Positions 32,995-43,921 of a stretch of DNA of 64,000 nucleotides are shown here, one piece after another. The stretch is from Phytophthora sp. 'mugwort'. Its lineage: Eukaryota; Oomycota; Peronosporomycetes; Peronosporales; Peronosporaceae. The position numbers and the translations under genes were made by a program. The notes under the pieces were generated by a model, which did not search any database, was not told the origin of the DNA, and saw only the letters and a list, made by a program, of their open reading frames with translations. The stretch is taken from contig JAUCEF010000012.1 of the NCBI GenBank assembly GCA_033558025.1, positions 3,286,001 to 3,350,000 of the forward strand. The letters run 5' to 3'. Numbering within the stretch: the stretch's first letter is position 1; each line of letters opens with the position of its first letter.

Positions 32995-34702
32995 TCATGA
33001 CGAGTGTCGTTGTCGTGAACACATGTCACTTGTGTCACCCAGCGGGTTTCCTGCCGCTCCAGTCACAGTCCATGAGTTCTGCTGGGGACTCTTGTCCTCG
33101 ACATCTTCAGTGTCTACAAGTTCAGATACTCCGATTTCCAGCACGTTGACCGACTCGATCCAGTGCCCGCGCCAAAAGCGCTTTTGCTTCCTAGCAGAGC
33201 TGGGTTCATGACTCACGAAAATTCCACCAGGCATAAAGCACGTTGCGCCCAAGGTCTTCGACCTCCAATCAATCCATGGATCATGACGTTCCAGCCATGC
33301 CATGCCCAGGATGAGGTCGTGTCCAGGAACACACAGCACTCCACGCTATCGAAGTCGAGAAACTTCACGCCCAGTTCTCAAGAACGTTAGGCACCGTGAC
33401 ACGGGTCCCCGTCGCTAGGCGAAAAGTGATGATGTCACTCCTGCGCTCCCTGAGCGCCTCAGCGTATTGCTGACTTCCTTCCATCGTGGATCGTTGAGCG
33501 TAGTTACCTAACGCTCCGGAATCGATCAAGATGATCCATGGCTTCTCAAAGCCCTTTACTGTCGCTTCAACGACGAGCAAGCCCGGCTTGCATACACGTT
33601 CCGTGCTAGAGAGTACGGCTCTCTCCGGGGCTGGGCCCTGTTGCCCTCCACCTCCATGAGGCTCAACAGAACTCAGTTCTTCCCAGCAAGGCGCCCCGCG
33701 CCTACTAACGCGTTTACCCGCGACGAGCCGATGGCTTGGCTTGATGCAGAGCGAAGGCTCGTAGGAGCTTGACGCGACATGCGTGACGGGCAGGTTGCCC
33801 TCAAATGGGTGGTGCTTCGGCAGATGAAGCATCGACGAACACCCATACGCTACTCGGCAGCATGAAGCTCAGCTTCCTCATCTTCAGTGTAGCTGAGGTC
33901 CATAGGGACCGTCCGTCGGACGGAATGCGTTGGCAACGTCCCAGCCAAGTCGAGACGACTTGAAGTTGAACTCGGCGTTCAACGCCACTCTCACGGCCTC
34001 TTCAAAAGAGGAAGGGTGAGTGCGGAAGACTTCCGTCCTGGTCACGCCAGTGCGGAGGCCCCCCATATAGACTGTCACAGCCACTTTCTCTGGCACGGAT
34101 CGGCCGCCTTGCCGGCGATCAGAGTTCGCAACTCCTGGACGAAGTCCATCATGTCGTTCTTACCCTGACGGGTACTCAGAAAGCGTGACCTCACGCGGTA
34201 CGCCTGATTAGGCAAAGCAAACATTGCGAAAGCAGGAGTTTCAGCTCTTCCCAGCTCGGAAGGGCGTGCCCACCGACGTGCCGCACGTGAGTGCCCATTC
34301 TCGTGCTCGACCACCGAGCTTCGAGATCGCTAGCGCCACGCGCTGTTGCTCAGTACGGAGCATGGCCGACCTCATCGCCATTTCGTTCTCAGGGATCCAC
34401 AACATGAGATTCTCCCCCTAATTTCCTTCGAAAGTATTGACGCTCACGATGAGCGATTTAGGCCGGGAGGCCGCATCCTGCGATGTCGTCGACGTCGGTG
34501 CAGACGCCGACATCCTCTGCTGGAGGTGCTCCAATAGAGCATTCTCGTAACTTGAGAACGCCTCCAGATGCGCGTTCATCGCGTCCAGTCCTTGCGAAGC
34601 AAGATGCGTTATGCCCTCAGGGCCGAGCAAAGACATAAGCTTTTTCAGCGCGTCTTGCTGGCTCTGGGACAGGTTACAAAGCGCTGTCTGATCTATCCTC
34701 AC
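32995..34702 (-). pseudogene. Ty3/gypsy gag-protease relic
   Basis: From 34702 leftwards the gag N-terminus (MRIDQTALCNLSQSQQDALK) runs to an in-frame stop at 34420. Gag goes on in other frames through 34314-34075 (VRSRFLSTRQGKNDMMDFVQ) and 34096-33884. The protease follows: WIILIDSGALGNYAQRS at 33545-33490 (active-site DSG) and HDLILGMAWLERHDPWIDW at 33325-33265. Leader, primer site and LTR lie immediately upstream. No RT follows; the element is cut at about 32995, where unrelated sequence begins. Confidence 0.8.
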
Positions 34703-34739
34703 AGAGGAATAGTCCTAAGACTCAGGTGCGGGATTGACT

Positions 34740-34752
34740 ACAAGTGCTACCA
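34740..34752 (-). promoter_or_regulatory. Primer-binding site of the second gypsy relic
   Basis: The minus strand reads TGGTAGCACTTGT, identical to 1499-1511 and again two bases from an LTR ending in CA. It lies 38 bp upstream of the gag start. Confidence 0.6.
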
Positions 34753-34754
34753 GG

Positions 34755-35153
34755 TGCAGAGGGGCTGCGTAGAGTAGTGCGTCAGAGGAAGACGTATGAC
34801 TCCCCGAGTCTCAGCTGTGGTTATCCTAACCCCTAAGGTCTCCGCAGAGGCTTAGATCACTCTAGTTAAACCACGAGAGACTCAAAGAGTCAGTATTCCT
34901 AAACCTAGGGCAAAACTCTCTTTAATGCTAAAACTGAACTGTTATTTGTTTGCTTATCTGCGGCAAAAGCCGCCTGTGGTGTAATTGTATGACTCTAACT
35001 ATCTATCATAGTTTAACCTTGTCAAATGCATATCGAGTGGCCCTGTGGCCACGTACTGAAATCCCGTTAATACAAGTGGTACTTGGTACCACTTAGTGCA
35101 AGATGACACGTAGCACGGCTACACCCGTGTTACCTTCTTGTAACCCCGTTACA
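34755..35153 (-). repeat. Candidate 5' LTR of the second gypsy relic
   Basis: The 399-bp stretch begins TGTAACGGGGTTACAAG on the minus strand and ends in CA beside the primer site. The TG/CA ends and position support an LTR. It differs from the LTR at 1514-1864, so the two gypsy relics belong to different families that share a primer site. Confidence 0.55.
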
Positions 35154-35219
35154 CTCGGGCTTTCTCCACCGTGGCCGAGTCCGAATAAACAAAGGTAGCA
35201 CCTTCACCATGTGCGCATC

Positions 35220-35950
35220 CTACTTGGATAGGTCTAGCTCAGAGAGTCGCGGCACGGTTAGCATGACTGTCCTCCCGTCACCGTACGCAGACTTCTTCGT
35301 CTGAGCCGACGGTCCGCTACCAGCGGGATCTGTCTTCTTTCCGGGATTCTTATCCCGATAAAACTCCGTCACCATGGCCTTCATGCTTTCGGGAGCCAGT
35401 CCCAATGCCGGGTTGTCTTCTGATCGAAACCCTGGCACGACGGTTCCGCTTTCACCATCAAATCCGTCGGGCACATCCATGACGGCTCGGCGAACCCTTA
35501 GCTCCGTCAGCCGCTCCAGATCCAGTCAAAGCGAAGGCGATTCAGGTTGCGGGCTTCCGGTCCCGTGTACTTGGCAATGAACTCGCCGCTGGGACTGCGC
35601 ATCGGCTCTTCGTGTTCCGCTTCATCTTCCTCCGCATACCCGGCTCCGTGTTCGGGCACCTCAACCGGTTCCTTTACCTATTCCTCGGTCCAACGAGGCA
35701 TTCCGGAATCCTCCCTGTAGCTCGCGGTCGAGCTAGGCTAGCCTCATTTCCTCCTCACCAGGTCTCCGGGATCGGTCTCCTCTTGGTTCGACGCACATCG
35801 TCGTCTTGGTCTTCGTCGGCCATTTTGTCAGCCCGCCGTTCCTCCATCCTCTCTCGTTGTAGCACCTCTTGTCCGCCGACCGTCGCAGCCGTTCTGGGCA
35901 CGTTACAGCCGGCATCTTCTCGAAGCTCCTCCTCGCATCCTTCACTTAGG
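35220..35950 (-). pseudogene. Possible retrotransposon gag fragment
   Basis: Minus-strand frames encode charged, low-complexity protein (RRPGEEEMRLA, then EEPMRSPSGEFIAKYTG) and then MDVPDGFDGESGTVVPGF, ending TVPRLSELDLSK. This looks like the N-terminal region of an LTR-retrotransposon gag that lies just upstream of, and in line with, the LTR at 34755-35153. I see no knuckle or enzyme motif, so it could be something else. Confidence 0.3.
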
Positions 35951-36317
35951 CGGCCCTACCTCCATCTTTTCTTCTCCGTTCATTTATAACCTGTTGGTGC
36001 TCAATAGCCCGCTATTCCGACGATCTCCCTTCTGGCTCAGTACCTCTTTCTTTCCCGTCCTTCTCAACCGGACGATGATCAGTAGCTTTCCCTTCCCCGC
36101 CTCTTCACAACCGTCCGATGCTCAGGAGCTCACGCTTCTGTCGGTCTCCGCACCCGTCCGTAACCCGGACCTCTTGAAGCCAGTAGGGTCCTAGCGCGCA
36201 TTCCTCGTCGACCTCCAACGCTTCGCCGCGCGGCCGATACTTAATACCGTAGTCGATGCCCCTCGAACTCCAGAATCAACCCTCCATTAGCTGATGGTCT
36301 TAAATTATTCATAAAAG

Positions 36318-36462
36318 ACACAACTTTACTAAGTAACGCCGATGTATTTTATTTATATTTGCTCAATTTTAGCTTTTTTTTAGGTCTATTAAGTTGGGCA
36401 ATTTTACCTTTAGTTTTTGGTATGTTTTTACTGAACTTAATATTGGTATCTGTACTCGACTT
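36318..36462 (+). pseudogene. nad1: Mitochondrial insert (nad1 fragment)
   Basis: The AT-rich block reads FIYICSILAFFLGLLSW then AILPLVFGMF in adjoining frames, and after one frame slip ELNIGICT. This matches the NAD1 region that normally reads like LSWAVIPFDFG followed by DLNIGILY. NAD1 is a proton-pumping membrane subunit of mitochondrial complex I. The sharp change in composition from the neighbours and the frame slips indicate a nuclear copy of mitochondrial DNA, not a gene. Confidence 0.65.
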
Positions 36463-38110
36463 GCCCACGTCGAAGTCCATACACTGCTTCTCCACCACGT
36501 GTCGGGAGTCGGCGTGTAGGGGAGGGGGGGAGCGGTCGTACGGGGCTAGTCAGTACTGGAGCGCTGCTATAGACCTATAAACCAATACAAACGTATGTAT
36601 AGGAAAATAGACTAAATCTTCAAAGGTAAATTCACAACTGACCCTCCATTCTCGACGGTCTGATACCTCTTAGATGCCCTCGCACGCCCTCAGCTCTTGG
36701 ACACTTACCTTATTTCCGCGCCTCATTGAACTTGCTCGTGGGCTCCAGATTCACTCCGCCTTCCTAGGGACCGCCCCCCCCCCTTGATCCGTCCTCGTGC
36801 CACCCCCATCCTCGAGCTCGCCTTAGCTCCCAAGGTCAGCAAATCGTCCGGCCATTCAACACATACGAGAATCAGGCCGGGGCGCCCACGACTAAGCCCT
36901 CCAGCCGACATGATTCGGGCCGTCCCAAATCATGTCGGCTGGAGGGCTTAGTCGTGGGCCGTCCCACACCCCTTGGACCCGAGCCGCCGCCTCGTCCTCC
37001 CCCAATTGGTCGCCCCGGAGGTGCTCATGCAACGCACCGCCGGTCAGGCGACGCCGATCGTCATAGCGCGGACGGTAGCCACCGTGACCGACAATTCCAC
37101 GCGGGACACTGTTACTGGTAGTGAAGCGTTCAAAGTGATCAATTTCAACGCTCCTATCCAGCTGGATTACCATAGCTGCGATATTTTCGTGATTTCAAGT
37201 TTTGACGCTGCGTGGATCCGAGAGTCTCTTAAGCCTTATCTACAGCTGATCTCCTGCTTCTCTGCTTCAGGGTCCTGCAGTTCGTTCTCACCGGGGCCTT
37301 CATGTAGGCCACATTGCACGTTTGAGTACCTCTGAGTCGTCACGGCGAAACGGTGATAATGAAAGTGGTTTGAATTTCGTTGCATGTCGTGCATTTAGTC
37401 TTCGACAATTCCAGGTTCGTCTTCGCGACTCCGGGCATTGCCTGAGTTGGCCGCTCGGACTTCAGTTTCGGTCGTTTTTCTTTCGGTGAATATTTTGGAA
37501 ATGCTTCATGCATGGACAATACACGGACCTAAATATCAACGATGTCTCGATGCATGGACTAAACCCTAGCACTGGCCTATATATGAAACGGTTTCAAACG
37601 AACTAGTTCTAGAGCACCATTTGCTTTTTTCGAGCAAACGGCCTCAAAGGCCGACCACTGAAAAATCGAACTTACTGCAAATTTCACAGGAGGGACCCTT
37701 TCCCATCCGTACTATTTTTGGTAAGTGTATCGAGTGTATCATTCCCATTCTCAAAACCTCGCTTCGGTGAGCACTGCCCCACCAATATCATCCTCCAGCC
37801 GCGACCCTGCCCCCCCCCCATCACCACCGACGCCGGGTCGGACCCAAAAGCTGCTGCAGCCGTCAGCACAGGCCCTGGAAGCGGGCCAGTCCCTATTACA
37901 TCCCTGTCGTGGCTCGAGGCGTTGTGCCTTGTTCGGATCATCGCAAGCTTCTAGGATCGCTGCCACCCGACCAAGATGAACTCAGGGGCGACGTATCTGA
38001 TGACAGCTCATGAGATGCTATTTAGTTGGCTCAAGCGGGAAATCGGTACTTGGAGACGATTCCGACGAGTTGTCCGAGACAGATTCTTCTGAAGCTGTTT
38101 ACATGGTTAC
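36463..38110. other. No recognisable gene; contains a palindrome
   Basis: ORFs at 36723-37335 and 37684-37979 are short and show no known domain. The perfect palindrome at 36885-36958 is listed separately. Poly-C runs occur near 36776 and 37808. Confidence 0.4.
36885..36958. repeat. Perfect 31-bp-arm palindrome
   Basis: Arms 36885-36915 and 36928-36958 are exact reverse complements around a 12-base loop. The segment GGGCCGTCCCA appears both in the loop and just after the right arm, so the palindrome may have come from a recent inverted duplication. Confidence 0.9.
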
Positions 38111-39605
38111 ATGGATGCAAGAACCATTTGGCATGACGAGAAGTTATGCGAGCGTGTTACCCAGTTAATTCACGAGGATGAGTGCGAGGAGAAATGTCTG
38201 CAAGGTAAGGCAGCAGAGCTGCAAAATTTCCTGTACTCGTTTTCGCAAATGACATCCCAAGGAAAGAAGCAAAAGGTGTTGACGTCACTGGCCATGATGA
38301 TGATGAGATGGAACCAGCTGCACGTCGGCGTGGTACTAGAGTGAGGCAGATTTTCGCGTATTATCTTCCTCTGCTTTGTCGTGTTTGCAGGAGCTCATGG
38401 TGTTACGTTTACGGTGTTCCGACCGCTACGATTACTCGCTACCACCGTCAATTCCAAGGAGGAGCTTTTTGGTGAAGCTCACGGGGGCATATGAATCTGA
38501 ACGCGGCTAAGTTTGACATTCGCTGATTAGTCAACTGGTTTCGCACATTCGCGGCAACGTTAGATGAGTGTGGTTCCTCTGCGAGTTCGATCACATAATA
38601 CAATAAATGGTGCCATTTCAATGCAGTACACGGATGAAAACCCACTACACACTAATTCCTGCCCACTTTACTTGGGACAAGCTTTCCGCGGAATGCACAA
38701 CTACGTACTGGGGAGCAAATGGACGTGAGAGAGCCACGTCATTTTGAAGAATTTTGCTCGAGTGCTGTTCGACGATTCGCATTCGCTCGCATAGGAGCAC
38801 TGCCTGTGACGTGTGTTCGACCCTGTACGTCAAGATGAGAACAGGAATCACAGCACAGCTTACTGAGGAGCTTAGGCGCCACACCACCAGAGAGATGAGG
38901 TACGGTTAACTGGATGCTAGTATCATTTGGAATTGCAGGTGGATGCTAACATCATTTTATTTGTCGGTAACTTTTCTCAGACTGGAGTACAAGATTGAAT
39001 TGGCTTCAGTATCGGAGGATGGTACAATGGTTGTAATGAACTTCAGCCAGAACTTGCCTCTGCCTAGTGTGTCGTCAATCCCGCCGCAGTGGTATCTCAT
39101 GTCGTTGGTGAACGGGAACGTATGTAAATTTTAGTATGCCAACAATGCGATTCAACCCACCTACTTTTACGATGAATCGACCGCTGGGAAGGGGACGGAC
39201 GAGGTAAACAGTACGCTGCATCACTTCATCACGAAAATCCTGCTGCCCAATGACCACAGCAAGCTCACTATCTACGCTGACAAGTGTGGCGGTCGAAATA
39301 AGAACAACTACGTTATAATGCTGTTGTCTCCAGCACAGATGATAGACTTGACGACTGTAGAGCTAAAATGCTTTGTGAAAGGCTACCTGAAGAATGCTGT
39401 AAATCGTGGCTTTGGTCATATCCACAAAAAACAAATCGCCAACCAAGATGTGTAGACTCTCGAGCAGTTGTTAGAGGTCGTCAATTTGGCTTCGGCGTCA
39501 TCAGCTCTCGTACGCATTCTAAGAGAAAACCGAACCATGAAGGTTTTCCGCACGGTTGTCAAAGAAGCTTACAAGGATTTAAAGAAAATACATAAATCTA
39601 CTAGA
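38111..39605 (+). pseudogene. Transposon-derived DUF7869-like protein relic
   Basis: The N-terminal frame (38111-38344) has KLCERVTQLIHEDECEEKC and FLYSFSQMTSQGKKQKVL. The middle (38350-39240) is broken across frames (YGVPTATITRYHRQFQ, LVNWFRTFAATLDE). The C-terminal frame from 39259 reads LTIYADKCGGRNKNNYVIML, ELKCFVKGYLKNAVNRGFGH, a stop at 39452, then TLEQLLEVVNLASASSALVR and ends at 39605. YAD-x-C-GG-x-NKNN and GHTKN-x2-D-RGFG-type motifs are typical of a nuclease-like domain found in many oomycete and arthropod repeats. I name it DUF7869 from memory. It is inactive. Confidence 0.55.
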
Positions 39606-39790
39606 TAACCTAAATTTTCAAGTTAGTTTGATAATACACTTTGGTTTTAAAATTTTTGGATTAATTTGCGAAAATTCAAATTTTACTTTTTGATAATACA
39701 CACTAATTTTGACTTCTTATTTTTCATAATAAACATATATATTGGATTAAAAGTGAATGTGTATTATGAAAACCCAAACCCTTTTTTGTT
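39590..39790 (+). repeat. AT-rich interspersed repeat, copy 1
   Basis: This block begins ACATAAATCTACTAG and contains GATAATACAC and, near its far end, GTGTATTAT in the inverted sense. Two more copies are at 50500-50700 (same strand) and 43290-43395 (opposite strand). It overlaps the 3' end of the DUF7869-like relic and may be the terminal region of that transposon family. Confidence 0.65.
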
Positions 39791-39925
39791 GTATCCACAC
39801 CTTGACCCGGCCAATGTTAGGTGATTCAATAATCGAAGTAGGCAAGTTCTATTTTGGGGTTAGTGGAAAGACCAAAAATAGAAGTTCCATTCTTATCTTC
39901 TTAATCAAAGTTGGCAAATCAGCAA

Positions 39926-41060
39926 TCAATGTTGTCTACAGTGGCTCTTACAGTCGAAATTACGCCCCATACTCCATGTCCTCCATGCGCACCGCCGCAT
40001 TAAAAAACTTGGAGGCGTGCAGCTCCATCCTCTGCACCATCCGCTGGGTAATCTTGGGCATGCAGACATGTGCAGCTCGCTCAAGCAGTTGCATGCGAGC
40101 CTCGGTCTTCGAGATGGGCAGGCCGTTACAGCTGAGGAAGGGTCGTTCATCTGGTCCCGCATCAGGGCCAAGTACTCCTTGATGTGGGCTTTGAGTGAAC
40201 TGAAACAGTTCTCGATGGGGTTGCACATGGGGCTGTATGACCCCAGTTTCAGCAACACGAGGTCGTCGTGTTCGCACACAAGTGACTCAGTTTGGCAATG
40301 AACAGGCACGTTATCAAACACACAACAACTTTATTGTTCACGTACTCCTCCGTGTACACGCTCAACTCTTTGATCACCTTGTACAGCTCTTCCACGACGT
40401 CCGCATTGGTCTGCATCTTGATTCTACCGCGATGGTGCGATACGCAACCCAACGAACCCGCCGAGGAAACCGCGCACTGAACCTGCAGGTTGGCGCCTTT
40501 CGACAGCGGCAGCTCCTCGATCGCGCGATTGCCCATCTTGGCCCTGCCTTGAGGGCGCTTGGTGTACAAGTTGTAATTAGTCTCGTCAAAGTAAACGACC
40601 AAGTCGCCTTGGTCGGTGTGACGGATGAGCGAACCCGTGAATACCTTCCTCTTCTCCTTATTGACCTCGCTGTTGCACGTGATGGGTTCGACGCGCACCT
40701 GCTTGACGGTGTACTGCATGTCGAGCAAGTGGCGAGAGATAGACGTTTGTGACAACTTCACGTTGAAGTCGTCCAGCACCAGGTTCTGCAACGTGCGGCG
40801 CATGTACGTGCAGCACTCGTTCAGCCACGTCTCGAGTGCCTCCGTGATCTCGGGTGTCCTTTGCTGACACGGGCACCTCCTCTAGGAAGGTCCTCGGCAC
40901 GGCCGCGACTGAGAGGTACTCGGCACGGCCGCGACTGAGAGGTACTCGGCCGTGGTCCGAGGAAACCCGTTGTGACGGGCGACAGCGGGCCAGTCGCCGC
41001 CTGACGAATACGCGTCTAGGACGCGGCAGCGTCCCAAAATGGCCGCAGTATTATTATTAT
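39926..41060 (-). pseudogene. Tc1/IS630-like DDE transposase relic
   Basis: From about 41060 leftwards, an N-terminal helix-turn-helix-like stretch (WPAVARHNGFPRTTAEYLSV) is followed by SISRHLLDMQYTVKQVRVEP. Then come the first catalytic Asp (VVYFDETNYNLYTKRPQG, about 40600), the second (MFDNVPVHC, about 40315) and the third acid in PIENCFSSLKAHIKEYL (about 40215-40165). These are the D, D and E of the IS630/Tc1/mariner fold. Frameshifts near 40260 and 40860 and the 26-bp duplication at 40895-40946 break it. The conserved domain is otherwise well preserved. Confidence 0.75.
40895..40946. repeat. Exact 26-bp tandem duplication
   Basis: Two identical 26-base units, 40895-40920 and 40921-40946, sit inside the N-terminal part of the IS630-like relic and shift its frame (26 is not a multiple of three). 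Identity between units suggests a recent slip. Confidence 0.9.
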
Positions 41061-41078
41061 TAATATTATTATAAACAA

Positions 41079-41132
41079 ATGCTGACATCTTCGCTTATTA
41101 TTAATTTTAATAATATGCGAAGGCGTCAGCAT
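41079..41132. repeat. Imperfect palindrome beside the IS630-like relic
   Basis: ATGCTGACATCTTCGC (41079-41094) pairs with GCGAAGGCGTCAGCAT (41117-41132) with two mismatches; the centre is AT-rich. It may be joined terminal repeats of the neighbouring element. Confidence 0.6.
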
Positions 41133-41614
41133 GTATTTCTAGGTAATTTGCTCGAAGAAATAAGTTCCAAAAATGAAGTGATTGCGCGGCAGCCCCGCGG
41201 CAGGCCCTGGTTTACCGTCAGCGTGGCAGCCAGTTATTTTACCGCGCTTTACTGGCGCCAACTTTGATTATGTATTAGCCACTGTTGACTGTGAATAGCT
41301 CTCTAGTTTGGGCTAATTCGGGCTTCATTGGCATTTAAAAAGTTGGCACCATTAACTTTGGACTTCCTAAGTGACAACATTGGCCGAGCAAAAGTGTAGT
41401 GAATTGGTCACACGCGTACAGACAAGACGGTGAAAGCTGTCCCCCCCAAAAAACGACCCCCCATCAGTGGGATCATCATATTAAGTCAAAATAGATAGGG
41501 ACATTACTTTATTTTATCCAATCAGAATATAGACAATAATGCTGGACAGCGTGCAATGTGGAGGCGACCAACGAGAGCTCCGGAACATTCTCAATATTTT
41601 TTCACGCCGACACA

Positions 41615-43010
41615 ATGTCCCAGGGCTCACATCAGAACACGTACACCATCAAGCAGAAACGGGAGGCTCTCGAACGTGTTGCTGCTGAGGCTGCCAGCCA
41701 ACCGCTCGAGAGCTCAAGATTCCATTGAGCACTCTGAAAAATTGGAGAAAGCAAGAGAAGGGCATTATGGAAGTTAGGGGGGCGCAGATTTGCAAGGCGC
41801 TCAAGGGACAGGAATCTAAGGGTATTATTCCGTTCTCGCACGACCTCGTCACTTACCTGAAGGAGGTGCGTCGCGAGGAGGAGGTGAGTTGATTTTGAGG
41901 AGGTGGGTTGATTTTGTTGTTCGTTGCAACCCTAACAATTTTTTAGCGCTTTTATTTTAGTATTTGTGCACGGGAATTATGATAGAATACATTAGACAGC
42001 AGCATGGCGCATGGCTGCGCAGCTACTTATCTACTAAGTCCACCGAGGAGAGCGGTGTAAATGCCTGATGCGGCTGTGACAGCGTTTTGCAGCGCGGTAA
42101 GCAAAATGCGTATTTTTTATATTTAGGGATATTTGAGCTTACAACTATTGTATTTGATTTTATGACTGTATGGAGGCAAGGCTTTTCCGTACAGAAGCCG
42201 CAATTTACGAAGAAAAGCGACGAAGCCTTGCAATAAACCCACTTAAAATTTGCAATTGATTTTTGAGAGGAGTATGCAAACTATCCTGAAAGTGCCATTT
42301 TTAATGTCGACGAGACCGCCATCTACTTCAACACCCCGCCCCACAAAATATGGGTGATTAAGGGGCGTAGCGGCTCCGCAAAGGTCCAGCACGTCCAGGA
42401 AAACTCGGGACATTCGACGGCAGTGCTCACTATTCGAGCGGACGGTAAGTTTTTTTAACCAAACTTTTATGATATTGTTTTTTATTTAAAAATATGTTTA
42501 TGCTATTGCTTGTAGGAAAAACTACCGATACTATTTATACTGCGGGGAATGCCTGGTGGCACGGTGGAGTCTGACGAGCTCCCAAGTTATCCAGACGGAC
42601 ACGTGTACACGGTCCAGGAAAACGGCTGGATGGACGCCACGATGTGGAATTTTTACATTCAAAATTTGCTAGAGTATGAAATAGAGGCCCCTTCTGTCCT
42701 CCTCCTCGACAACTTTAATTCTCGTGTCGGAAGGAGGGAAGAATATTGTTGCAGAGGCTACTTCTGCGATTGTGCGTCCCGTCCCAGCAAATAGCACAGC
42801 CATCTGTCAGCCCTTTGACGTGGGAGTCATGGGGCCACTAAAAAAAAATTGACAGCCGGCTGGCTATTAGAGAATATTAATGGGACGAGAACTGCCCAGC
42901 AAAAAAGACTTGCTGCGGTGAATCGTACGATCAGTGCATGGGAAGTGATTTTGAAAGAGTGTGTAGTGCGCAGCTTCAGGCATACCCAAAGATCCAATCG
43001 TTGAGTTGTA
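41615..43010 (+). pseudogene. Pogo-like transposase relic with introns
   Basis: The reading starts MSQGSHQNTYTIKQKREALE and after a frame slip goes on IPLSTLKNWRKQEKGI (helix-turn-helix). GTGAGT at 41884 begins a probable intron ending TTTAG at 41960; YLCTGIMIEYIRQQHGAWL follows. A second GTAAGC is near 42100. DNA-cleaving residues appear in IFNVDETAIYFNTPP (about 42298) and, after a clean 71-bp GT-AG intron (42445-42515), in GKLPILFILRGMPGG and VLLLDNFNSRV (about 42700). The third acid lies in AICQPFDVGVMGPLKK (about 42800-42845). The C-terminus ends near 43010. Frame slips and stops make it inactive. Confidence 0.75.
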
Positions 43011-43184
43011 ATCGTGCAAAACATTCCAACGTTCGTCTTATTTGATATATTTGTTTTGTTCCGGCCAATTATATCTTTACATGTATATATTTAGCTCTGG
43101 GGGGACGCGTTTTCCCCTGTCGCTGCGCCCCGTCTCGTTTTATATGATGGATGATGTGCATTGGAGGGGGGGGGGGCTTTCACC

Positions 43185-43290
43185 GTCGTTGTCTTTACTC
43201 CACCTTTGGGTACATGCATGTCTTGAGCGCCTTCACCGCCTATCATGCCGCCAGTCCCGACTGCATCAGCGCCACCACCTCACGCTTCAT
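43185..43290 (-). mobile_element. Short Utopia-like RT scrap
   Basis: About 100 bp match the RT thumb segment near 58000-58080 (the VYPKVEYALRH/ALMQSGLAAWQ region on the minus strand), with many changes. It stops abruptly at the AT-rich repeat copy at 43290. Confidence 0.6.
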
Positions 43291-43395
43291 ATGTTGGATC
43301 TTCATAATAAACATTTATTTGGATTTTAGATTAAAAGTTAATGTGTATTATCAAAACCTAATCCATTTTTCTAGTAGTCTAGTAGATTTATGTCT
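43290..43395 (-). repeat. AT-rich interspersed repeat, inverted copy
   Basis: On the minus strand this begins ACATAAATCTACTAG and carries TTTTGATAATACACATT, as in the copies at 39590 and 50500. It directly adjoins the retrotransposon scrap at 43185-43290. Confidence 0.55.
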
Positions 43396-43519
43396 TACAA
43401 TTTATTATTGAATATTATAGTTTCTAATTATCTAGTTGGGCTTGACATAGTTTTTATATATATATATTAATTAATTATAAAGCTTCCCCCCCCCGGCGAC
43501 GCCCACGCCCCAGTCACGT

Positions 43520-43745
43520 TGCAGACACCGTCTTGTGGTCGAGCCACTTGGTAAGGTGTCGGCACGCGAAGGCCAAGCGTGTCCTCGAGGGGTACGCTGC
43601 ACATCCACTCGCAGCAAAACGATGTCACCGTTGCGACGGAGCAGCTCTACGTGAGACTACGCGGCGAAATCGGAGATCAAGAACAGGCGAACGAGCTGGC
43701 CTTCGCACCCACGCCAGTATTAGGAGGTGATATCGGCAGCGGGCG
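43520..43745 (-). mobile_element. Utopia-like endonuclease-linker scrap
   Basis: The sequence matches parts of 57465-57700 with large gaps (plus-strand GTGGTCGAGCCACTTGGT and GATGTCACCGTTGCG are shared). It is a heavily decayed, deleted fragment. Confidence 0.6.
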
Positions 43746-43921
43746 GCTGGCTACAGACAGCAGAACTCAATACAACTTGGCTGTGAATGAAAATGCACGG
43801 AAATGGCAACTATCCTGCTCTTTTGTTTTTGTCGAAAGCTGGAACTTCTAAAAGGCTCGACCTCGCTCCGCGATTTCGCTGTGGATCTCACTTTGCAAAA
43901 GCACTCCTGTACCCCAAGACC

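Noticed and set aside
35612..36194. Ser/Pro-rich plus-strand ORFs
   Set aside because: They lie opposite a charged minus-strand gag-like region and have no domain of their own.
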